The notes below the pieces were generated by a model. The model searched no databases. It worked only from the letters and a program-made list of their open reading frames with translations, and was not told the origin of the DNA. From an uncultured Bacteroidales bacterium (lineage in GTDB: Bacteria; Bacteroidota; Bacteroidia; Bacteroidales; FEN-979): DNA of 64,000 bases. The position numbers and the translations under genes are program-made. Shown here piece after piece: positions 55,668-64,000 of this stretch. The stretch covers positions 1-64,000 of the forward strand of contig CAIQUS010000014.1 of assembly GCA_903875045.1 (NCBI GenBank), read 5' to 3'. How positions within the stretch are numbered: the stretch's first letter is position 1; each line of letters starts with the position of its first letter.

Positions 55668-58600
55668 CTACCGATTGTAAATTAATACCTTTTTCACCAC
55701 CTGATAATCATTGCATTTGAAAATAACGACATACAGTCCCTTTGGAACTTTGGGCCGAAGATCAATAATACGTTTGAATTTACTTTTCACAACGATCCCG
55801 GGGAGTTCAAATAGTTGTACCCCGAGACTGTTATATACTGTGATGTCGAAAATATCCTCAGAAGGCAGACTAATAGCTACCGTAAAATGACCATCGTTGG
55901 GAACCGGATAGACCCAAAATCCGGGTTCAGAAGTAATGGGCCCCGGAAATACACCATCAAACAGAATATGATTTGAAGTATCAGAAACACATCCGTTTTG
56001 CGTAACAACTGACCAATACCATCCGGCCTGTTTCGGCGTTAGCGAACTTCCCACAGAATCTGTGAGCAAATCACCTTCAAAATACCATTGGTTTCCCGAG
56101 GGGATACTACTGTTGAGTTTGTTCCCTTCCCTCGATATCAGAGGGATACCGGGAATTGGAAAAACCTCCACCGGCAAGGTCGGAGAAACAATACCGCTAC
56201 CACATTGATTATTTCCGTAAACACTGATTACCAAAGAGTTTGACGAATTACCAAAATTCAGCAGGATAGAGCTTTCATGTTCATTCCCAATGATTGTCGC
56301 ACCTGATGGAACATTCCAGGTATAAGAAACTGCACCCGAAACAGGTGAAATGGTAAACAGCACGCCTGTTGACCCGGCACAAACCGAGGATGGGCCAGTG
56401 ATTGCCAATGCTGCTGCCGGAAATAAGTTTACAACCGGTAACAACTGGTTAGAGGTTACCTTTGTGGCGTTAACACATGCCAGGCTTGATGTCATTTCAA
56501 CATGGAAGCGGTCACCTGCAACAGGTATACAGGAATATTGAGCTTCATGGTTTCCGACCTGAACATCATTCTTAAACCACTGATAAACAGGCAATCCCCC
56601 ATTGACTGGATGTGCAGTAAAAATTACCGGAGTGCCTTCACACACCTCAATCTGATCTGAAGTGATCTCAACACTCACTTCCAAAGGGAGATCAACATTT
56701 ATCGACAGAATCCCGGAAGTTGCGGACACTGCATTCACACAGGTTAAACTTGTAGTCATTTCAACATAAACCTGATCACCATCAGCCGGAGTACAAGAAT
56801 AAACCTGCTGGTTTTCACCAACCGCTAACCCATTTTTGTACCATTGATAACCCGGTGAACCTCCATTCAAAGGAGTTGCTGCAAATGTTACAGGAGTTCC
56901 CATGCAAACATGCGTATTATCAGCAACGATACTAACCCCAACCGGAAGTTTCGTATTAACAACCATATCAACAAAATTTGACATGCCAATAACGGGTGTG
57001 GCACAAGGCTCGGTCGAAGTCATTTCTACATAGATCCTGTCATCATTTAATGGCACACAGGTATACTGCGATGTATTCGTCCCAACAGATAAGCCGTTTT
57101 TAAACCACTGGTAAACAGGAATTCCACCATTAATGCCAGAGGCGGTAAAAGTGACGGGTGTTCCTTCACAAATGTTGTTTTGGCTCCCGGCAACAGTGAC
57201 CGAAACAGGTAACAGATTGCCTACATTCATTGAAATGATGTTCGAGCTGACAACAGAAGAGTTCACACATGAAAGAGTCGAATTCATTTCCACATAAACC
57301 TGGTCACCATTGTCTGGAATATACGTGTATTCAGGTTGATTTGATCCGACTGGCAAATTGTTCCTGAACCATTGATAGGTGGGATTTCCTCCATTTACAG
57401 GGGATGCATTCAAAGTCACTTCCGTACCCTGGCATACAGGATTTTGATTCACAGTAATACTGACGCTTACAGTCAAAGGGGTATTAACCACCATCATGAT
57501 AACATTCGAAGTGGCAGTAGTATTTGTCACACACGATAAGCCTGAGGTCACTTCAACATACACCTGATCACCATTTCCGGGAACGATACTAAAAACGGAC
57601 TGATTGAATCCTGTGGGTGTTCCATTTAAAAACCATTGATATGCAGGAATACCCCCATTAACCGGAATAGCTGTAAAAGTCACCATCGAACCCTGGCATA
57701 CAGGATTTTGATCGGCTGTAATTGTTACACTGACCGGTAAAAGGCTGTTTACAATCATGGTAATCATGTTTGAATTCACAGTTGGGGCGGTAACACAAGT
57801 GAGACTTGTCGTCATTGCAACATACACCTGGTCACCGTTGGTCGGAAGGTAGGTATAGGTAGATTGATTCACTCCAACCGGTAATCCATTTACATACCAT
57901 TGATAGGTTGGAACACCGCCATTAACAGGCGATGCAGTGAAAGTAACCGAGGTTCCTTCACAAATGTTATTTTGACTGACATTAGAAGATACACTCACAG
58001 CAAGCGGATCGTCAACAACAAATGTTGTGGTATCGGAAATCGCAGGACTTCCAACTGAACATTGCAGGTTTGAGAAAAGTTTCACAAAAACCTGATCACC
58101 ATTGGAAGGTATGAAACTGTAGGTCGGCTGATTGGCGCCAACAGAAACTCCATTTTTAAACCATTGAAAGGATGGAGTTGTCCCTCCATTTCCAGGTGTT
58201 GCCATCAGATCAACCGTAGTGCCGGCACAAACATTGCCTGAAGGGTTTGATGCAATGGTCACTGCGACAACTTGTGGCGAATAAACAGTCATGCTTATAA
58301 CATTGGAAGAAGCAGGGTTACCTGTTGCACATGACAATCCGGAAGTCAAAACACACTGAACCAGATCAAGATCACCCGGAATATAGGTAAAGGCCGGGCT
58401 ATTGGTCCCGGTAGAAATTCCGTTCACTTTCCATTGATATACAGGCGCAGAACCGCCATTTTCCTGAACAGAGGTATAGGTAACGGGTGTTCCACTGCAA
58501 ATCTGGTTGGCAGAGGCTGAAATGGTTACACTTACCGGCAGTGCACTACTGACAGTCATAACTACCTGATTAGAAAGAATCGGAATTCCTGAAGAGCAAA

Positions 58601-61600
58601 GATCGGTTGCCGTCAGCAGGCAAGTTACAATATCCCCGTTAGTTGGAATAAAATCAAAACCTGGCTGGTTTCCACCTGCATTAACTCCATTTACCCGCCA
58701 TTGAAACACTGGTGAAGCGCCCGCATTGGTTACATAAGCCGTGAATGTAACATTGCTGCCTAGGCAAACCGGGTTTGATGAGGCTGTGATATTTATGCCG
58801 GCCGGCATGGGTGTCGTAACCGACATGATGATCGGGTTGGAAATGGCCGGATTTCCTGTAGCGCAAGAAAAATCGGAGGTAACAAAACATGAAATTGTAT
58901 CCCCGCTGGATGGGGTAAAGGTAAGCGTCGGACTATTGGTTCCAACATTAATCCCATTCACCATCCACTGATATGCAGGCAACGTACCGCCATTAATGAC
59001 AACCGATGTATAAACAACCGGTTGTCCGATGCAAACCGGGTTTGACGATGCCTGGATGGTGGCGCTCACAGGGAGTTCCGTACTCACGACCATCAGTACC
59101 GGATCAGACTGAACCGTTTGAGTACTGATGCAGGAGGCACTGGAGGTCATTTCACAAATCACCACATCTCCATTATTTGGTAAATATGAATAGGATACCT
59201 GCCCTGTACCAACATTTACACCATTTACTTTCCATTGATAGAAAGGATTATAACCTCCATTTTCGGGAGTTGCCATAAAGGTAACCTGACTTCCCTGGCA
59301 TGTTGGGTTTTGTGAAGCTGAAACCACAACATCAATCGGTTCCGGCTCCACAATATTCATGATGATATTGTTTGACATGACAGGATTGTTGGCCGGACAT
59401 GCAATCATCGAAGTGAGTTGACAAGTAACCGTGTCGCCGGAAACCGGGATGTAATTGAATACAGGTGAGTTGGTTCCGGTATTAACCCCATTGACCTTCC
59501 ATTGATAACCAGGTGATGTGCCACCATTTACGGGTGTTGCAGTAAACGAAACCATGGTTCCCACACACACCGGGTTGCCTGAACTCACGATAGATATCGC
59601 TGTAGGTAAATTTGGATTCACTCCCATCACAAGCGGTAGTGACATAGCCGGATTCCCGGTTGCACAAGAAAAATCTGATGTAAGCTGGCAATTCACGTTA
59701 TCACCCTGTGCAGGAATATACGAAAATGCAGGACTGTTGTTTCCGACATTTATTCCATTCACCAACCATTGGTAAACAGGGCTGAAGCCTCCATTCAGGG
59801 GCAAAGCAGTGAAATTAATTAACTGGCCCTGACATGAAGGATTGGCTGAGGATGTTAGCGTAATACCTACAGGTAAACTTGAACTCACTGACATGACAAT
59901 GGGATTCGAAGTAGCCGGATTTCCCGAGGCACATGATAACCCTGAGGTAAGTTTGCAGGTTACAAGATCTCCATTATCCGGAATATAACTAAACACCGGA
60001 CTATTAGTCCCAACCACTGTACCATCTACTTTCCATTGATATTGAGGTGAGGTTCCCCCATTAACCGGAACTGCCGTAAAGTTTACATAGGTATTGATAC
60101 AAACCGGATTTACAGAAGGTAAAACGGAAACACTGACATTTTGAACAGGGCTGACTGTCATGGTAATGGTATTCGAAGTTGCATTCAGGATTAATGTACA
60201 GATTGAATTTGATAACATCTCGCAATTAACCAGATCCCCGTTTATGGGTATATAGGAAAATACAGGGCTGTTTGTTCCCGCATTTAATCCATTGACTTTC
60301 CATTGATATACAGGGGCGGTTCCGCCATTCGAAGGTGTTGCGGTAAATGCAACTGCGGCACCTGAACAAACCGGATTTGATGAAGGTGTAATCGAAACAC
60401 TCGTCGGGGTGTTAGGGCTTACACTCATCACTATCTGATTCGAGTTTGAAGGATTTCCTGTAGCACATATTACATTTGAAGTAACCCTGCAATACACAAC
60501 ATCACCGTTTACAGGGTTATAGGTAAAGGTAGGACTATTCGGACCAACCAAAATTCCATTGACCCTCCACCTGTACAGGGGACTTGTTCCTCCATTCGTA
60601 ACCGCTGCAGTAAATGTTACAGGTGTTCCCTGGCAAGTCGGGTTTTGTGAAGCAGTCACAATCACCGAGACAGGGGCCTGGGGATAAACGGTCATGTTAA
60701 TGGGATTCGATACTGCCGGATTTGGAGTTGCACAACTTAAACTGGTTGTTAGTACACATGTTACCACATCCCCGATGGCAGGGGCATATTGGTAAATATA
60801 ATGGTTTGGCCCCGTATTATTTCCATTGACTTTCCATTGAAAGTTCGGTGAGTTTCCTCCATTGGTTGTTGTTGCAGTAAACGCAACGAGTGTTGTGTAA
60901 CAAATCGGATTATTGGAAGCTGCAATTGAAATCGTCACCGGCAAGGATGAGTTTCCCAGCATAACGATCTCGTTGGACACTGCTGGGTTTCCGGTGATAC
61001 AAACGGCGCTTGATGTCAAGATACAAACAACTGTATCACCATTAGCGGGAGGATAAGTAAAAATTGGATTATTGGGACCAACATTGACATGGTTCACCTG
61101 CCATTGGTAGGTTGCCGCTGTACCCCCGTTTGAGGGAGTAGCAGTAAATGTAATAGGGTTGCCAATGCAAAACGGATTAAATGAAGCAGAAATAACAACA
61201 CTTACAGGTTGAATTGGAAGCACCACCATATTGATATTGTTAGACATAGCAGGATTTCCTGAGGAACAGGAAGCATCAGAAACAACCCGGCATATCACAA
61301 CATCGCCATTCGTCGGGATGTAGGTAAACTCAGGGCTGTTCGTTCCAACGTTGAGGCAATTAACAATCCATTGGTAAACCGGGGAAGTTCCACCATTTTG
61401 TACTGCTGCGTTGAAAGTAACAGGGGTGCCGACACAACAAGGATTGGAGGAGGCAGAAATGGTCGCAGAAACCGGAAGAGTTGGGTTAACAACAACAACA
61501 ATATTATTCGAAATTGCAGTAAAGGAGGTTGCACACGACAAATCAGAGGTGAGCAAGCAATTAACTACATCGCCATTCGAGGGGATGTAGGTGAAGGCAG

Positions 61601-64000
61601 GACTATTCATACCTGAGGAAACTCCATTGACATGCCATGCAAAAACAGGATTATTACCACCCCCGGAGCAGGTTGTTGTAAATGTAACCGGATGCCCTGC
61701 ACAAACAGGATTTGATGAAACGTTAACCGAAATGGCAACCGGAATAGATGAACCTGACACCAGGCTGACTGCATTGGACGAAACTGGGTTTGCTCCACTG
61801 ATGCAAGTGGCATTTGAAGTTAAGTCGCAGGAAATAACATCCCCCGTTGCCGGAAAACAATTAAACGAGGAAGCATTTGTTCCCGCAGCAATACCATTAA
61901 TCTTCCATTGAAAAACCGGGGAAAGACCTCCATTGGTGGCAATGGCTGAAAAACTGACCCCTGTACCCTGACAGAAAGGGTTCGTCGGTGTAGAAATAGA
62001 AACACCGGCAAACAGCGCAGGGCTTACAACCATTGTCAGCGGATCTGATTCAGCAGGATTTCCGCTTACACAAATGGCATTCGAAGTTAACCGACAGGTA
62101 ATAATATCACCATTTACAGGAGTATATGTAAAGACTGAGGAATTTGTCCCTGTGATAGCCCCGTTCACTTTCCACTGGTAAAGCGGCGATGTCCCCCCGT
62201 TCACAGAAGTAGCAGCATAGGTAACGCTTGTGCCGGGACAGACTGGATTGGCGGATGCAGAAATCGAAATGGCTGCTTTTGTTTCTGTATTATTCTTCAT
62301 TGAAATTCCATTGGATTTGCAGGGATTCATCACGGCACAAGTAAGGTTTGAAGTCATCTGGCATGTAATGAAATCACCATCTTCAGGAGTATAGTTGTAA
62401 ACTGCACTGTTTGTTCCCACAGGAAGGCAATTCACCTTCCACTGATATACCGGCAAGGTTCCTCCATTCGTTGGCGTGGCAGTCAATGTAACCGGATTCC
62501 CCTCACAAAATGGATTTGAGGAAGCGGCAATATTTACGATTGGGGCAAGTTCGGGATTGACCGTCATGGTGATCGGACTTGAAACAACCACCTTATTACC
62601 AGAATAACAAAGGGTGTTTGATGTTAATCTGCAGGTAACTACATCACCTGTTGCCGGTGTAAAACCCAAAATTGCACTGTTGCTCCCGGTAACGACTCCG
62701 TTGATTTTCCATTGATATGCCGGGGATGTTCCTCCATTTGAAATGGTTGCATGAAAGGTAACCGGGATTCCGGTACATGACGGATTGGTCAATGTTGAAA
62801 TGGAAACAGTCACTGGTAAAACCGGCAATACGGTCGTAGTGATGGAATTGGAAGTAGCAGGGTTCCCCGAGGAACATCCGTAATTCGATGTCAGCTGACA
62901 AGTAATTACATTTGCATTCAGCGGAGAATAAACAAGTGTGTTTTGATTGGCACCCGTATTGACCCCGTCAACTTTCCATTGATAAACTGGCGATGAGCCA
63001 GGGTTAACAGCATTTGCCGTATAGGTAACAGAGGATCCAAGACAAGAAGGATTGGCAGAACTGATTATTGTAACACTCAATGGCAGGATTGCATTCACGG
63101 TCATTGCAATTTCATTTGACCCTGCAGGATTATTGGTGGCACAGGCTAAATCTGAAGTAACCCAGCATCGTACAAAATCACCACTGGATGGAATATAGGT
63201 AAATACCGGGCTGTTACTTCCTACATTTAATCCATTGACTGTCCAGGCATAAACTGGTGCAGAACCTCCATTCAAAGCTACAGCCGTGAAGGTAACTGAC
63301 TGACCGGTACAGGATGGATTTGATGACGGAGTAATGGTCACACTAACCGGCACCCCCACACTCGGAATAACGGCCATGGAAACCGTATTCGAATTGGCGG
63401 GATTGCCGTAAACACATGCAACATTAGATGTTAACGAACAGGAAATCTGGTCCCCGTCTGACGGAATATAGGTGAAAACCGGATTACTCGTACCACTGTT
63501 TATCCCATTAACCTTCCATTGAAAAGCCGGTGATGAACCACCGTTTACAGGAGTTGCTGAATAAACAACCTGAACATTCTGACATACCGGATTCGCCGAT
63601 GGAAGGACAGACACTGAAACAGGTAACTGTGGGCTGACAGTCAGGGTAAGTGCGTTCGATGCAACAGGTGTCGCAGGGGAACAACTAGCGCTGGAAGTCA
63701 TCAAACATACCACCTGATCGCCATTGTTTGGGATGAAATTATAGCTGACACTGTTCGATCCAACGGTTGCACCATTTACCTTCCATTCAAAAATGGGGGA
63801 ACTGCCTCCGTTAAATGGACTTGCGGTTATTGTAACGGAAGAAGATACACAAACAGGATTGGCAGAGGACGTAATTGAAACGCTGACAGGAATGTTTGGG
63901 TTCACCGTCATGTTAATCGTATTTGAAATGGCCGGAGTTACCGATTGACAGGACACCGATGAATAGAGTTTACATAATACCGCATCCCCATTTGCAGGAA
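55668..64000 (-). CDS. Giant secreted Ig-like tandem-array protein with PKD-like unit and T9SS type A sorting domain (5' end beyond window)
   Basis: Frame stays open to base 64000 on the minus strand (the GTG at 63956 is internal to a repeat: ...LYSSVSCQSVTPAISN). At least 28 Ig-like units; C-terminal FWVYPVPNDGHFTVAISLPS...GVQLFELPGIVVKSKFKRIIDLRPKVPKGLYVVIFKCNDYQVVKKVLIYNR. Confidence 0.93.
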   Translation of the reverse strand, partial: PANGDAVLCKLYSSVSCQSVTPAISNTINMTVNPNIPVSVSITSSANPVCVSSSVTITASPFNGGSSPIFEWKVNGATVGSNSVSYNFIPNNGDQVVCLMTSSASCSPATPVASNALTLTVSPQLPVSVSVLPSANPVCQNVQVVYSATPVNGGSSPAFQWKVNGINSGTSNPVFTYIPSDGDQISCSLTSNVACVYGNPANSNTVSMAVIPSVGVPVSVTITPSSNPSCTGQSVTFTAVALNGGSAPVYAWTVNGLNVGSNSPVFTYIPSSGDFVRCWVTSDLACATNNPAGSNEIAMTVNAILPLSVTIISSANPSCLGSSVTYTANAVNPGSSPVYQWKVDGVNTGANQNTLVYSPLNANVITCQLTSNYGCSSGNPATSNSITTTVLPVLPVTVSISTLTNPSCTGIPVTFHATISNGGTSPAYQWKINGVVTGSNSAILGFTPATGDVVTCRLTSNTLCYSGNKVVVSSPITMTVNPELAPIVNIAASSNPFCEGNPVTLTATPTNGGTLPVYQWKVNCLPVGTNSAVYNYTPEDGDFITCQMTSNLTCAVMNPCKSNGISMKNNTETKAAISISASANPVCPGTSVTYAATSVNGGTSPLYQWKVNGAITGTNSSVFTYTPVNGDIITCRLTSNAICVSGNPAESDPLTMVVSPALFAGVSISTPTNPFCQGTGVSFSAIATNGGLSPVFQWKINGIAAGTNASSFNCFPATGDVISCDLTSNATCISGANPVSSNAVSLVSGSSIPVAISVNVSSNPVCAGHPVTFTTTCSGGGNNPVFAWHVNGVSSGMNSPAFTYIPSNGDVVNCLLTSDLSCATSFTAISNNIVVVVNPTLPVSATISASSNPCCVGTPVTFNAAVQNGGTSPVYQWIVNCLNVGTNSPEFTYIPTNGDVVICRVVSDASCSSGNPAMSNNINMVVLPIQPVSVVISASFNPFCIGNPITFTATPSNGGTAATYQWQVNHVNVGPNNPIFTYPPANGDTVVCILTSSAVCITGNPAVSNEIVMLGNSSLPVTISIAASNNPICYTTLVAFTATTTNGGNSPNFQWKVNGNNTGPNHYIYQYAPAIGDVVTCVLTTSLSCATPNPAVSNPINMTVYPQAPVSVIVTASQNPTCQGTPVTFTAAVTNGGTSPLYRWRVNGILVGPNSPTFTYNPVNGDVVYCRVTSNVICATGNPSNSNQIVMSVSPNTPTSVSITPSSNPVCSGAAVAFTATPSNGGTAPVYQWKVNGLNAGTNSPVFSYIPINGDLVNCEMLSNSICTLILNATSNTITMTVSPVQNVSVSVLPSVNPVCINTYVNFTAVPVNGGTSPQYQWKVDGTVVGTNSPVFSYIPDNGDLVTCKLTSGLSCASGNPATSNPIVMSVSSSLPVGITLTSSANPSCQGQLINFTALPLNGGFSPVYQWLVNGINVGNNSPAFSYIPAQGDNVNCQLTSDFSCATGNPAMSLPLVMGVNPNLPTAISIVSSGNPVCVGTMVSFTATPVNGGTSPGYQWKVNGVNTGTNSPVFNYIPVSGDTVTCQLTSMIACPANNPVMSNNIIMNIVEPEPIDVVVSASQNPTCQGSQVTFMATPENGGYNPFYQWKVNGVNVGTGQVSYSYLPNNGDVVICEMTSSASCISTQTVQSDPVLMVVSTELPVSATIQASSNPVCIGQPVVYTSVVINGGTLPAYQWMVNGINVGTNSPTLTFTPSSGDTISCFVTSDFSCATGNPAISNPIIMSVTTPMPAGINITASSNPVCLGSNVTFTAYVTNAGASPVFQWRVNGVNAGGNQPGFDFIPTNGDIVTCLLTATDLCSSGIPILSNQVVMTVSSALPVSVTISASANQICSGTPVTYTSVQENGGSAPVYQWKVNGISTGTNSPAFTYIPGDLDLVQCVLTSGLSCATGNPASSNVISMTVYSPQVVAVTIASNPSGNVCAGTTVDLMATPGNGGTTPSFQWFKNGVSVGANQPTYSFIPSNGDQVFVKLFSNLQCSVGSPAISDTTTFVVDDPLAVSVSSNVSQNNICEGTSVTFTASPVNGGVPTYQWYVNGLPVGVNQSTYTYLPTNGDQVYVAMTTSLTCVTAPTVNSNMITMIVNSLLPVSVTITADQNPVCQGSMVTFTAIPVNGGIPAYQWFLNGTPTGFNQSVFSIVPGNGDQVYVEVTSGLSCVTNTTATSNVIMMVVNTPLTVSVSITVNQNPVCQGTEVTLNASPVNGGNPTYQWFRNNLPVGSNQPEYTYIPDNGDQVYVEMNSTLSCVNSSVVSSNIISMNVGNLLPVSVTVAGSQNNICEGTPVTFTASGINGGIPVYQWFKNGLSVGTNTSQYTCVPLNDDRIYVEMTSTEPCATPVIGMSNFVDMVVNTKLPVGVSIVADNTHVCMGTPVTFAATPLNGGSPGYQWYKNGLAVGENQQVYSCTPADGDQVYVEMTTSLTCVNAVSATSGILSINVDLPLEVSVEITSDQIEVCEGTPVIFTAHPVNGGLPVYQWFKNDVQVGNHEAQYSCIPVAGDRFHVEMTSSLACVNATKVTSNQLLPVVNLFPAAALAITGPSSVCAGSTGVLFTISPVSGAVSYTWNVPSGATIIGNEHESSILLNFGNSSNSLVISVYGNNQCGSGIVSPTLPVEVFPIPGIPLISREGNKLNSSIPSGNQWYFEGDLLTDSVGSSLTPKQAGWYWSVVTQNGCVSDTSNHILFDGVFPGPITSEPGFWVYPVPNDGHFTVAISLPSEDIFDITVYNSLGVQLFELPGIVVKSKFKRIIDLRPKVPKGLYVVIFKCNDYQVVKKVLIYNR
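56430..64000 (-). repeat. Tandem array of at least 28 Ig-like units
   Basis: Manual count of the same unit motif set in the translation. Confidence 0.88.

Noticed and set aside
63954-63956. GTG at 63956 as the start of the second giant gene
   Set aside because: It lies in the middle of a repeat unit (KLYSSVSCQSVTPAISN) and the frame continues to the window edge, so the gene is truncated.
43747-64000. Possible frameshifted or mis-assembled giant genes
   Set aside because: Both frames stay open for thousands of codons with a consistent repeat motif and sensible termini. Copy-number collapse in the 45112-48351 block cannot be excluded without long reads.
1-64000. Diversity-generating retroelement
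   Set aside because: No reverse transcriptase-like ORF (YxDD motif context) and no template-repeat pair noticed in the window; kept only as a low-weight hypothesis for the FISUMP tails.

Overview
A 64 kb chromosomal window from a Bacteroidota bacterium (T9SS cargo C-termini, TANNTTTG-type promoters, FeoA-FeoB fusion, C10 peptidase). It is dominated by very large secreted repeat proteins. Four proteins end exactly in a Fibrobacter-succinogenes-major-paralogous (FISUMP, Fib_succ_major) domain: 1-984 (partial), 2112-7973, 8022-11693 and 43747-55581(-). Two giant Ig-like tandem-array genes sit at 43747-55581(-) and 55668-64000(-, truncated by the window edge), with about 40 and at least 28 repeat units of about 90 aa. 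The rest is ordinary chromosomal content: three two-component or signalling modules, an AbiEii-type toxin-antitoxin-like pair, histidine catabolism genes (ftcD-like, hutI), a Zn-peptidase, a C10 peptidase, thioredoxins, WbqC, feoAB plus its small Cys-rich partner, DUF4160/DUF2442, an NlpC/P60 protein, tex, T9SS type A and B cargo, and a LutA-like protein. The most interesting observations are: (i) both FISUMP loci are followed on the same strand by a two-component system; (ii) a homogenised block of 12 x 270 bp units lies inside an otherwise diverged Ig array; (iii) cysteine positions shift along the second array; (iv) a pre-FISUMP module and the FISUMP domain form a recurrent C-terminal cassette with no T9SS CTD; (v) three unrelated 7-8 bp intergenic tandem arrays, one directly upstream of a good promoter. 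I saw no tRNA, rRNA, CRISPR array or reverse transcriptase in the window.
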